Shown: positions 31,131 through 40,723 of the stretch, piece by piece
Layout of the letters: each line of letters starts with the position of its first letter
How positions within the stretch are numbered: the stretch's first letter is position 1
DNA from: Byssothecium circinans
Taxonomy: Eukaryota; Ascomycota; Dothideomycetes; Pleosporales; Massarinaceae
DNA: 45,193 bases
NCBI GenBank assembly: GCA_010015675.1
Contig: ML976991.1
Location: forward strand, 390,874-436,066
Direction of reading: 5' to 3'
The notes under the pieces: model-generated
The model's database searches: none
Seen by the model: the letters and a program-made list of their open reading frames with translations, nothing else
Told to the model about the DNA's origin: nothing
Program-made: the position numbers and the translations under genes

Positions 31131-31905
31131 ATGGCCGCCGATCCCGAGACCTTCCACCCGCGAGACACGCTCGGCAACACGGCGAGCACCGCCCTGAAGC
31201 TGACAGCGTGCGGCGCCATCATCGCCGGCGTGCAGAACACGCTGCGGAAGCAGAATGTCGGCGCCCTGGGCATCATCACCCGCTCGGGCGGCCTCATTGC
31301 CATGTTCGGTGCGCTGCTACCCCCACACATACACATGGCAGGCGACGCTGGACGGAGCTAATTGGCTTGCAGCGGCTGTTGGAACTGCATACCAGTTCAC
31401 CCTAGACGCGTCGTCGAATCTGCGCCAAAAGGACGACGCCTACAGCGAGGCACTGGCGGGCTTTGCCGCCGGTGCAACTATCGGAGTTACCCGTACGTGG
31501 AAATTGAGAAGGAAGACTTCGGGCTACGGCTAATGAGCGTAGGACGGAGTATCCCCTTCATGCTGGGCGCGGGTGCGGGCTTCGGTACCGTCCTGGCCGC
31601 TTATAGATATACCAGCGGGCTCAGCGGCCACTCCAAGGACGAGGATGAGGATGAGGTCGAGCGCAAGGAGGCAAACAAGAAGATGCGCCGGCGGCCGTTG
31701 CAAGAGACCCTAGAGCAGCTCGGCGAGGGTCGAGGTGAGCTACGTCATTTCTTGTCCAACGCCTTCTCTAATATGGACAGGAATCTACGGCCCTGGCTAC
31801 GAAGAGCGGAGGCGGGAGCGGTTACTAGCGAAATATGGCATCGATGTGATGGAGGCGCAGGAGACGTTCCGGTCGAAGAATGTGGACTCAACAGTCAGCC
31901 TATGA
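31131..31905 (+). CDS. Mitochondrial complex I subunit NDUFA11/B14.7 family
   Basis: Four exons (31131-31308, 31373-31492, 31543-31734, 31781-31905; introns of 64, 50 and 46 nt) encode 204 aa. The N-terminal two-thirds is a Tim17/22-like four-helix membrane protein: GNTASTALKLTACGAIIAG, GGLIAMFAAVGTAYQFT, ALAGFAAGATIGV and SIPFMLGAGAGFGTVLAAYRYT. A charged matrix-type tail with YGPGYEERRRERLLAKYGID follows. This matches the fungal B14.7 accessory subunit of NADH:ubiquinone oxidoreductase, which helps join membrane-arm modules. All three introns are phase 1. No cleavable presequence is evident, as usual for this family. A related Tim17-family protein is the only plausible alternative. Confidence 0.85.
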
Positions 31906-34064
31906 GGCTCGGCTCTGTAAATATAAATATGTGTATGCGCAAGCAATTGCAATTTTCTTATGTAGCCCTCGTTGTAAGAACGGTGCTATGCCCTGGCTTG
32001 AACCGATTTCGAACGTCCATGATGCCCTCTTTACTCCATGTATGTGATTAAGTTTTCTCCTCTTATATCTACTACTAAAATCTGTAACACGTGCATACTC
32101 AATCACATATGCGTGTTTCGCAATTGAGATGAGATGTAACAAGGAAAGCCAACAGATCAGATAAACACTGTAAGATGTTGAAAAGCGTCGTATAGTTCCA
32201 AATTTGCGCGCTTGCGTGAATTTCCAACTTCCACCCGTCTTGACCAATAATAGCTTCGGAAGATAAGCAACTAGTCTCACGAATCAACACGCACGCAATA
32301 ACCAACACTTATGACCTCGGAAATTGTGCATGTATATCCATAGCTTTGACACAAGAGTGTAAATCCCTCCCTTCCCCATTTCTATGCCTTTTCGGTACCG
32401 AATCGCCGTTGCGCTGACCTATAGATCTAGTCAATCCTCTCCATCAATGTGTACCTGCGCCAACCGCAATCAGCCTAGCACTCCCGCTGCTGTACCCCAC
32501 ATCCAGGCCACTAATTGGCTGTTGAAGTCTGTACCAAACCTTAAGTCGACGGACGACGGCTGCTGAACGAACAACAATGTAAAGAAGGGCCCGCTGTTGG
32601 TGATATGAAGTATCTTATCGAACTGCGGATGTGTTGTCTCGCAATTGAGTAGAGGCTCGATGAATTGCGTGGTCGGTGTGAGGAGCAAGGAGCGCGTGGG
32701 GGTGGATTGGATTGGATTGACCTTGCAGGTGGCAGCAATTGCGTTAACAGAGAACATTATGATGTCGAAGGAACTGGTATAGTGCATGAAAGAGACGGGC
32801 TTCTACGGGGTACGTACCTATGTGGAGAGGTCTGGCTAGCGCTGATGGAAGAATGACTGGTGATCGTCCGGATGGCTCACCTCGGCACTGCGGAAAAGAG
32901 ATAGTTGTGGGATATACCGGCACCGTGCTAGCAAAGCAATCCTATGTATGCGACATCACCGCCGACGGATGAAACGTGCTTGGGAAACGCGGTGGATCGA
33001 GGCGGCATTGCCTGCTACTCCGACTGCCAGCGGTTGTGTACGGTCAAGCGACTTCGACGGCACGCGATGGAACTCCGTTATACCCGGTAGACGTGAGATG
33101 AGAGCCCCTCCATGGTGCTCTAGATGAGCGTGTGTGTGTCGCTGCGGACTGACGAACGTGATGGGGCCGTGATGAGTGCGACCGTTCTCTGCCGCAGTTT
33201 GTGCGTAGACGGGAGCGCTGGACTCGATTCAGGGTATTCAATGTTCGAATAGCGAGTCAAGTGCAACTCTTTGAGTAGTATGCCCTTCTCACTTGAGATG
33301 GTTGGGGGTTTCCGTGGTGTTGCCCCGTCGGACGAGGAGTCGTGTGGCCGAAAAAGCCGGCAATAGCAACCCAGCGTGACGCCTGCAGTCGAAACACTAG
33401 TAGAGCTTTACACAATATCTGGCAGGAATACAGCAGTTTGCTGTTTCTTTGGTGCCGAATTTCAGGCACGTATAAGGGTTGTGCAGCTCCGGCTTGAAAA
33501 GCATCACCAAGGAAGACACACGACTACACGAATGAAGAGAAGGCACACTCGAGAACCTCTCCAAGTTGCGAGTTCAGATGGGGACCACGCGCATAGTGGC
33601 CGCCTTTGTAGAGGGTGCCTGTCGTCACTACGGGCTGCGACCACGCCTCCTTCATCTGAACGGTGCCTGCTGGAGTCGAAGGGACAGAGAACTCACAGCA
33701 TGCGAAGTTTCGCAGCGTTCACATGCAACTCACACGGCATTCACAAGAGCCTTCCATATGGTCTAGTATCTTCACATGCAGCTCTCTTTGATTTTGCTAG
33801 GGTTGGGTGGTCTGATGTGTTGCTCCCTATCTCCATATCTCTGTCACAAGCTCTCGAGGAGCCATTCAGAGCACTATGATAAAGCAGAGACCACCAAGTG
33901 TTGCCACCGAAGGTAAACACGCTGAGTAAGGCGCGTCCCCATAAGACGCGTTTTCCCGCGGTCGTTCCTTCTTCTTCTCTTCACCTTGCTCTGGTCTCTG
34001 CTTCTGCCTGCTACTTTTGTGACTACTCTTTCTTAAGCACACCAGACGAGGTCAGCACTTAACG
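31906..34064. other. Long gene-poor region with one weak candidate ORF
   Basis: About 2.2 kb between the complex I gene and the orphan gene. Apart from the weak candidate at 32470-32787 I see no gene. The plus frame 33376-33879 (167 codons) has no recognisable protein character. The last 130 bases before 34065 are CT-rich, as in many fungal 5' leaders, and contain a short hairpin (CGCGTC at 33932-33937 with GACGCG at 33945-33950). Confidence 0.45.
32470..32787 (-). CDS. Possible small hypothetical protein or 3' exon
   Basis: An open frame of up to 105 codons whose second half looks protein-like (PQFDKILHITNSGPF, FGTDFNSQLVAWMWG). I do not recognise it. A strong donor-like GTACGT lies just upstream on the minus strand (about 32815) and an intron-like end (GTTAAC...TGCAAG) at about 32727-32753. 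The frame may therefore be the last exon of a gene whose first exon I could not place, with MFSVNAIAA a spurious start. It could equally be chance. Confidence 0.3.
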   Translation of the reverse strand: MHYTSSFDIIMFSVNAIAATCKVNPIQSTPTRSLLLTPTTQFIEPLLNCETTHPQFDKILHITNSGPFFTLLFVQQPSSVDLRFGTDFNSQLVAWMWGTAAGVLG

Positions 34065-36341
34065 ATGTCTTCTTCTTATCAATCTCAGGAAGCTCCGATG
34101 GTGCAACAGTCAAGACTTTCAAGCCAGCGTCCCCGCCCCAGGGCGTCTGCGCTTGCCAAAGTTACTTCTTATACTTCTCAACAACGGGTTCGTCCTCGCG
34201 TCGAGCCACCCCCGACGGCTACTGCCACTGCCACACGTCGGGTTCAAGGGACGACGGCAGGTCCTGTACCGCGTCGCACCTCACCACCAACGGTCGTTGC
34301 TGCTGAAGTAAGTTTCTCTCCTCCCCGAAACCACCCTTTGCGATGACTGACACCTTCGCAGCCGAAGCCCCTGCCAGGGCTGAAGTCAACTTCCAGCATG
34401 ACGCCTCCGTTGATGCCATATTTGCCTGGTTATAAGGTAAGCTTTACACCTGATCCCTCGCTGCTGCCTTCAAGAACTGACATGCCACAGCCAAGGCGGA
34501 ACCTCAAGCTGCTTGCTGCTCTTGACAGGGGGCCACAAGGTACAACTGGCAAGAGGAGGGACTGGAGCCAATTGGCCAGTCGGCCCTATGTCCCTCCGCC
34601 ACGGCCCCGGCAGCCCATTGTCGCTCAGACACCTCCTGCTGAGCGACGTGCCTTCTCACGTCCCTCGAGCTCAGTTTCAAGTCAAGCACCAAAACTGAGC
34701 ACGGCGGTCCGTGCGGAAGCACGTTTAAGTGGTCGCAAGTCCCCGACCTCCCCTCCCCTTCCGACGAAGGTCGCTACTCCTCCTCCGCCTCCGAAGGTCG
34801 GGTCGACAGTCGCTCGGATATTGGCTGCTCGTCGGAATCGGATGCAAGCCCCTCCTCCTCGGGCCGTGCCGGAAGTCCAGTATTCGGAATATCCAGAACT
34901 TGGTGTACGCATTCCTATAGTTAACTGGCGGAGACGGTTGCCGGTCGTTCCTCAGCCGAAGCCCGATTTGTATAGGAAGAGCGGCCGTTTTACCGACAGA
35001 CGCCATTTGGCCCCGACCGAGCTGCGGCCAGTGTTGCCAGCACAGCCAGCACTGAAGTCGGCCATGAAGCCCGCGACAAAGCCGGCCTCCAAGAAGTGAT
35101 CAAAGCCAAAGACCGTTCGGTTCGCCACCGCAGATTCTATTCGCCTGGTTGAAAAACCGGCGATCGAAGACAAGTCCGAACTGTGGTTCCAGCCGGACCT
35201 TGGAGGCAAGGTTCCTGTGGCATGGGAGGATGGGAGTCCGGAACCTCCCACGATGCGCAAGCTCCCCGACCTTTGGAGGGGAGCTGTCGAGAAGATTGGT
35301 CCGGGATGGGAACATGTTGTTCTCTTTTGCCGTCTCGACTCGATCCGCCACCGCTGCCTAGCGGTCAAACGCTACTACAGGACCGACCTCTTTTCGGACG
35401 TCAAGCAGGTTTTTCCTGACTTTTACGGAAAGAGGGTCAGTCCTACGGGTTGGAGCGGCTTCTTGCTGAAGAGTGTTTCTCTCGAGCGGCAAGAGATCGA
35501 GTTTGCAGCATATGCCAATGTTTGCTGGCTTTCAAAGGACAACGTGTGGTGGATGGGCGGCGAACCTTGGAAGACCGGCGTCAAGCCGTGTTCGAAGGGG
35601 CCAGCTTGCCACATGGCCAACCCTAGATCTCGCCGGACTTGCGGATGTGAGCATCTCTGGTGGCGACACGTCTCTCTCTACGACCCGGTAACCAAGCAGG
35701 TACATGGTCCTCTTGCCAAGGAGTCCAAGTACCCGCATTACCTGCCGCAACTCGTCAAAGACAAGAACCACGAGTCAACGGCAAAGGTCGATAGAAGACC
35801 GGTTCCTGACCGACGCTCTCCTGGCCCTGCATCTCTGACCAAAGAGACTGTGGCATGGTGCGATGCCGTGACACAGAAGATCGAGGCCAGGTATGCAACG
35901 GTCAATGCGGAGCCAGTGTCTGAACGACGCGGCCCGCCCGTCGTCTCTATCCCAAGCAATTTGGCATCGATGAAAGCCATGCTTCGGGAGGCGATGGACG
36001 ACGCTGCGGAGTTCGAGAGGAAGGAGAGGATGCATCCAGTCCCTGTACAAAGCGAGCCTAATCCGCACGCTGTGAGCGAGTCGAATCCAGCATGGCTTAA
36101 TACCATTATTCAGAACGTGCAGGATAGGCTTGCGCAATACGAGTGTAGCTCTTCGGATCATGTTTCTCGCCGAGAGCACGCGGGGACTGGAGGTTACGAC
36201 GCTGCGCCAAGTCGGCATGAAGTCTCTCAGTCGGCGGCAACGCAGAGTCGAATCTCCTTCACCACCAGAGATACTCTTTCCGCCTCATCGCGCTTTAGTT
36301 CGACGGGCTTCACTGTTTCAACGGACAGCTTCCTTCGTTGA
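34065..36341 (+). pseudogene. Orphan gene: basic/proline-rich N-terminus and Cys/His-containing C-terminus, split by one in-frame TGA
   Basis: Exon 1 (34065-34307), exon 2 (34362-34436) and exon 3 (from 34491) give a 308-aa Arg/Pro/Ser-rich, probably disordered protein ending at TGA 35097-35099. The second intron (54 nt) is itself in frame. The same frame then runs on for 413 codons to 36341 with no gap. That part contains a compact, Trp-rich region (LPDLWRGAVEKIGPGWEHVV to CWLSKDNVWWMGGEPW) followed by a Cys/His cluster at 35589-35669 (C-x5-C-H-x9-C-x-C-x-H-x4-H), which could bind zinc. The Lys/Ala/Pro style is the same on both sides of the stop. It is either a gene hit by one nonsense mutation, a readthrough gene, or two abutting genes. 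No family is recognised. The tandem-repeat block starts about 200 bp downstream. Confidence 0.6.
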
Positions 36342-36540
36342 ACATGCCCGAAGACTATCGGCGCGATGGGGTATTTCACATCATCGTTTTGGGGCCTATT
36401 TCAGACTTTACAGCATCACCTAGGTCCCTAGTCGATTTCACGGTTTCCGCTACCACCGGAGCATAGTGCGGCTGGTTGTCGCGTCCCGTCGCGACTCATC
36501 GACACCACCGTAGGCTTACAGTCCGCTGGTTGACATAATT
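36342..36540. other. Short spacer between orphan gene and repeat block
   Basis: About 200 bases, no gene; probable 3' flank of the orphan gene. Confidence 0.4.
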
Positions 36541-36840
36541 TTCGCGGGAGCTAAGGCATGCTCGGTTGCTTCAGTCATTTAGCATCGGCATTTACTTGGC
36601 CCCCGGTTTCTTTTTTCCGTGGGAGTCATGTATGGTCGCTTCGCTCATTGGCGCCATCATGTGGTTGGGCAGTCCTAGGTCCTTTCGTTTCTATGGGAGT
36701 CAGGGCATATTGGTTGCTTCATTCATTGGCACCATATGTGGTTCGCAGTCCTACATTCCTTCTTTTCCGTGGGAGTCAGGGCATGCACGGTCGCTTCATT
36801 CATTGGCGCGGTCATGTGGCTGGCAGTCCCATCGTCGCAC
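36541..36840 (+). repeat. Tandem array A: about 75-bp unit, 4 copies
   Basis: Imperfect units share TGGGAGTCAGGGCAT, GGTCGCTTCATTCATTGGC and GCAGTCCTA. The GGGAG anchor recurs at about 36546, 36621, 36695 and 36771 (spacing 75, 74, 76). Because spacings are not multiples of three, no reading frame is conserved across copies, so it is not a simple protein repeat. Confidence 0.85.
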
Positions 36841-36849
36841 TTCGTGCTC

Positions 36850-37120
36850 ACCAGGTTGAAGAGTTGTCCATACCTTCTTCCGAGTCCGTAGTGCTTCAGC
36901 TTTCCCAGTGACCCGGCAACGGTTTCCTCTCATTCTTTTAAAGGGATTCCCGCGCTGGTGAGCTTTACCTTCTCTATCCCCGCTCGCTACTCTACGAGTT
37001 GAAGAGTTGTCTACGCCTTCTTCTCTAGAGTTAGCCCGTGTTACCTACTTCCCCGTGACCCGGCGAGGGAGTCTCCCCCTTCTCTCATAGGGTCTCCCGA
37101 GCTGGTGGGCTTTCTTCGGC
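36850..37120 (+). repeat. Tandem array B: about 143-bp unit, 2 copies
   Basis: GTTGAAGAGTTGTC occurs at 36855 and 36998. Each is followed by a CCTTCTTC stretch, a GTGACCCGGC word and a CTGGTGGGCTTT-like word in the same order. Confidence 0.75.
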
Positions 37121-37179
37121 TTGTTCATAGTTATTTTTGGCTACATGGTTTGATGTTCTCCACATACATCACTCCCTTT

Positions 37180-37710
37180 TTACGACTTGGCGACGGTAGC
37201 TCCTCCCTGGGACAGCAGGTCGAGTTTTAGCGCAGACCTAATCGGTGTCGAATGGTTGTGTGTTAGCTCAAAACACTCCCCAGTGTGGCAGGTGTCCTGG
37301 GTAAACAAAAGCCTCCATTTTTGGTAGCGACTTCTGACGACGGTCACTGCTCCTCTCTGCTGGCAACAGGTTGAGTGATGCAAAGGGCCTCAGCTGGATT
37401 TTGTGAACTACAGTTGTGTGTTACCTTAAAACGCTCCCCAGTGCGGCAGGCAACCTGGGTAAACAAAAGCCTCCATCTATAGCGACTTCCAGCGACGGTC
37501 ATGCTCCTCCCTGTGGCAGCAGGTTGAGTTGATGCAAAGGGTCTCAGCTGGTTGTGAAGTTTACAGTTGTGTGCTTTCTTAAAACACTCCCCAGTGCGAG
37601 AGGAACCTGGGTAAACAAAATTCTCTCTTCGGCGGCCATGGCGCGGGTAGTAGCTCCTGCTGGGGGCGGCCAGTTCAGTTGATGCTCAGACCTAGCTGTG
37701 TGCCTGCACG
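37180..37710 (+). repeat. Tandem array C: about 150-158-bp unit, 3.5 copies
   Basis: Each unit carries GCGACGGT.GCTCCTCCCTG, GCAGCAGGTTGAG, a T-rich part, ACTCCCCAGTGCG and CCTGGGTAAACAAAA. The CTCCCCAGTG word recurs at about 37276, 37434 and 37586, and the GCAGGT word at about 37211, 37362, 37516 and 37665. The units are diverged and contain several GGTAAAC words. No frame is conserved. Confidence 0.82.
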
Positions 37711-37744
37711 GTTCGGACTCAGGTTCCGGATCGGGGGGTGGAAT

Positions 37745-37971
37745 TGAGGGATTTATTGGGTTTTATTTTGTCCTTTTCTATTTTCTATTTTCTTTTGCTA
37801 CTCGGCTTTGGGTGTTTTTCCTTTTTTGCTTTTGCTTTTCTTCTTCTTGCTCTTCTTTTCTACCTACTTTTTGCTCTCCTTTTTCGCTTTGTGCTCTGCT
37901 CCTTACTTTTGTTCTGTTTTGGTTCTTCTTCTTTTTCTTATACTCTTCATTCTGGGGATACTACTGTTTAC
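37745..37971 (+). other. Long pyrimidine-rich tract ending in TTTACAG
   Basis: About 225 bases that are mostly T and C on the plus strand, ending in CTGTTTACAG. The open frames here translate into runs of Phe/Leu/Ser and are composition artefacts. The end resembles an over-long polypyrimidine tract before a splice acceptor. Confidence 0.6.
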
Positions 37972-38029
37972 AGGTCTTCCGTTTCGGATCGAATTGGACG
38001 GCGGAGTCGGATTCACCGGTCGACGAGAC

Positions 38030-38440
38030 GAAGCAGCGACGAGTTCCTTGGAACATACGATAGCGGCTGCGACGAATCAACGACGGTTTTGATGACTACG
38101 ACGATCCAATTCAAGAGACGGCAGAAATCGGAGATGCGGTCGACGATCGATGCGGCGCCAGCGACGAGTTCCACGGAACATACGATAGCGGCTGCGACGA
38201 TCGGAGGCGGTATCGACGATGAGGATGAGGCGGTGGAGTTATAGAAACGGTCGACGATCGATGCGGCGCCAGCGACGAGTTCCTCGGAACATACGATAGC
38301 GGCTGCGACGATCGAAGACGGTTTCGACGATACGGACGGGGCGGCGGATTCGAAGACACAGTCGACGATCGATGCGGCGCCAGCGACGAGTTCCACGGAA
38401 CATACGATAGCGGCTGCGACGATTGTTGACAGTTTCGACG
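38030..38440 (+). repeat. Tandem array D: 111-bp CpG-rich unit, 4 copies
   Basis: CATACGATAGCGGCTGCGACGA occurs at 38054, 38179, 38290 and 38401 (spacing 125, 111, 111). Copies 2-4 share about 65 nearly identical bases starting with GTCGACGATCGATGCGGCGCC. The 111-bp spacing is 37 codons. One plus frame repeats TIDAAPATSS.EHTIAAATI with an acidic linker but has a TAG at 38242-38244. The minus strand is open across the array (38468-38013). The CpG richness contrasts with RIP-type DNA elsewhere in the window. Confidence 0.88.
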
Positions 38441-38689
38441 ACGACGCCCACTCGAGCCGGCTGGACACGGGCTTGGTGATGGAGAACTGAGGGTAAGTGG
38501 AAAATTTCTATTATGATTGTTGTGTACTGACGTCTCTAGGTTTCTTGTGAGTATACCCCGGTATTTGTTTGTTGATGTGCACAGATTTTGAGGCGAGGAT
38601 ATATCTGGATACCAAGTGCGAATTTGGCTACGTATATCCTACCCTCTTCTTGGTTTCCAGGCTGACATCTCCTAGTGGCTCTGTCGTTT

Positions 38690-39010
38690 GATCAGAAGTG
38701 AAGAACGGCTGAGTCACCCTCTCAAGGTTTGTCACACCATGCTCACACATATGCAGTGGTTCCTATCGTAGCATCACGTGAATAGAAGTGCAAAACTGGC
38801 TGAGTTCCCTTTTCATCTTCGTTTTTCGTATGCTCACACGCCATAGGTACCTGCGTGATGGCCTTACAAGTGGAAGTGTTCATCGGCTGAGTTTCCCTTG
38901 CTAGATTTACCGCAGGATGCTCACTTCTTCCAGTCTTCTCATTTAGCGCAGATTAGGCCTTTAGAATGGAATGACCATCGGCTAAGTATCCCCGTTCCCA
39001 TGAGGTTTTT
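38690..39010 (+). repeat. Tandem array E: about 90-bp unit, 4 copies
   Basis: Units begin GAAGTG, carry GGCTGAGTTCCCTT about 15 bases later and ATGCTCACAC near the middle. The GGCTGAG anchor is at 38707, 38798, 38885 and 38980 (last copy GGCTAAG), spacing 91, 87, 95. The copies are diverged outside the anchors, as if selection or recent homogenisation kept only certain parts. Confidence 0.78.
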
Positions 39011-40158
39011 TCGTTGACGAATTTAGCAGGTTCGGTTTTATATTATCACCTTCTTTTTTTTATAAGTCTCCCTATTCTTCAAGAATGGGGTGCTTTGTGT
39101 TAATGCGCAAGATTGAAGCAGGTGACAAGTGACGAGTTCGGATCCCCTACGATCGGTTCACTCCTTTCGTTCTCCGATTATCTCTTTACACCTTTGTTAC
39201 GTTCTTCTTCTTTACGTCCACCCCCATCCTTTCTTCCTCTATCCTGCAAGCCGAGTATTGGCGCACGTTCAGGCAGACTTAGAGACATAACGTTGCTATC
39301 CATTCTTTTATCACCCTGTCAATACTTTATTTCTTTCCGTTACTTTGGTCATTCTCCTGCCAACTCCTCGTGTTTCTCTTCTTCTGCATCCAGTCTTTTC
39401 TTTTTCTTTGCGCACTTTTTGCTTTCTCCCATAGATGCTTGCGCGTCAGGAAAGCATCAGCGCTGATGCCATTGGCTGGCGGAGAGCCACCTTTGGAGAA
39501 GCATTCCATCTGGGTCTTCCCAGTTCGTGACTGTTATCTAGGACTAGTGTCTTTGATTGACAGATTTCGACAAAGGCAACAGTGCCACATTAGGTACTTA
39601 GGGTCATGCACCGACAAACCGACACTGTCCACACTGCTGTCTGAACGAAAGTAACACGCTACTGTATCCAAATCTGGCCAACGCATGCAGGAACGATCCG
39701 TTTTGCTGTTGCTTATTATCGTAGCACGCAAGACCATGACCGTGTTAAACAATTACCTACCTTAAAGTACGTACGGTGATTGACAGCACCGCAAGCATGC
39801 TGATACGTTCATTCTTACCCCCCCGACAACCCAATAAACATTCATCACATAAAGTTGGCCTTGACTGGGCATTTCCGTTTCGCTTGTAGATCTAGAAAAT
39901 GGAACTTGGTACACTCATCACGATCATTTCGTTTTTTCTTCAAACCACAAAAAGGCCCCACCGCTATCCCAAACCTCTCAAGGCGAGCGCACTCGAAATG
40001 AAGAAAAATATTCATTGGTATAATTTGTTCCACTCCGATCCGCCACGTGTTGAGCGGGGAATCGCAAATGGCTTTGATAGTACATTCCCACCAAAGCCTT
40101 GATGTACACAGTTATCCCTGTTCCTCCTCACTGCCGCCGTCCCAATCTGTTTCATGTT
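39011..40158. other. Gene-free region after the repeat block
   Basis: About 1.15 kb without a convincing gene. A second pyrimidine-rich stretch (about 39150-39440) resembles that at 37745-37971. Frames such as 39113-39466 and 39370-39654 on the plus strand look like composition artefacts. Confidence 0.45.
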
Positions 40159-40723
40159 TCACTTCCTCTTCGAATCGACCTTCTCCTCGAGCGTCTTGAC
40201 GTAGGTTTCTATTCGTTGTACGGCGGACTGGAGTGCCTGCAAGCAAGTCAGCAACGATCCGAGATGATGCACCGACGCTATGTGTTTATTTCCCGCGCGT
40301 GAAAGTTGACATACGTAAATGTCCTCGGTCAGAAGCTCGTTCGAGACGCGGTACTCGTCGATAACGTAGTAGTACATGCCGGCGCCGGCCGTCGTGGCAC
40401 CGAGAAGGAAACCGAATAGTCTGTTAGGCATGCTATCAGCCTCTACACCCCACCTTGTAATTTCTCTCTCCTGGTGGCATGTTTCCCAGTCCTGGCGCTC
40501 CGCGCGAGAGCTCCACAGCCCATGTGCCAGACTCCAAATGCTTGGTGTGAATGGACAGCACTCACCCTCCCCTGAAAGCACCCACAGGCTTCTTGACAGG
40601 AGCAGCAGAAACCACCTCCGCCCTCAAAGCCGAGCTCGTCTGGAAGTTTCGCACGGGGACATGGAGGCGACGGACGCTGCGGGATGCTGTGCGGACAGCC
40701 GGGACGAAGAGTCGAGAGGCCAT
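40159..40723 (-). CDS. Small mitochondrial single-span membrane protein with C-terminal coiled coil
   Basis: Three exons (40723-40566, 40420-40315, 40236-40159; introns of 145 and 78 nt) encode 113 aa. The first part is an Arg/Ser-rich presequence (MASRLFVPAVRTASRSVRRLHVPVRNFQTSSALRA in pieces: acidic-free, with an R-x-F-Q-T-S processing-like site). A Gly-rich membrane helix follows (LFGFLLGATTAGAGMYYYV, about residues 53-71), then an amphipathic heptad-like tail (SNELLTEDIYALQSAVQRIETYV). I believe similar small proteins are conserved in filamentous ascomycetes but cannot name one. The layout suggests an inner-membrane protein with a coiled-coil assembly domain. Function unknown. Confidence 0.75.

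Noticed and set aside
33376..33879. Plus-strand 167-codon frame upstream of the orphan gene
   Set aside because: No motif, no plausible intron signals and mixed composition; I could not support it as a gene.
36558..36911. Plus-strand 117-codon frame in array A
   Set aside because: Repeat spacing is 74-76 bp, so the units fall in different frames; the open frame is accidental.
37738..38244. Plus-strand 168-codon frame with very hydrophobic first half
   Set aside because: The Phe/Leu/Ser runs come from the pyrimidine-rich tract rather than a selected membrane protein; only the repeat part is of interest and it is handled as array D.
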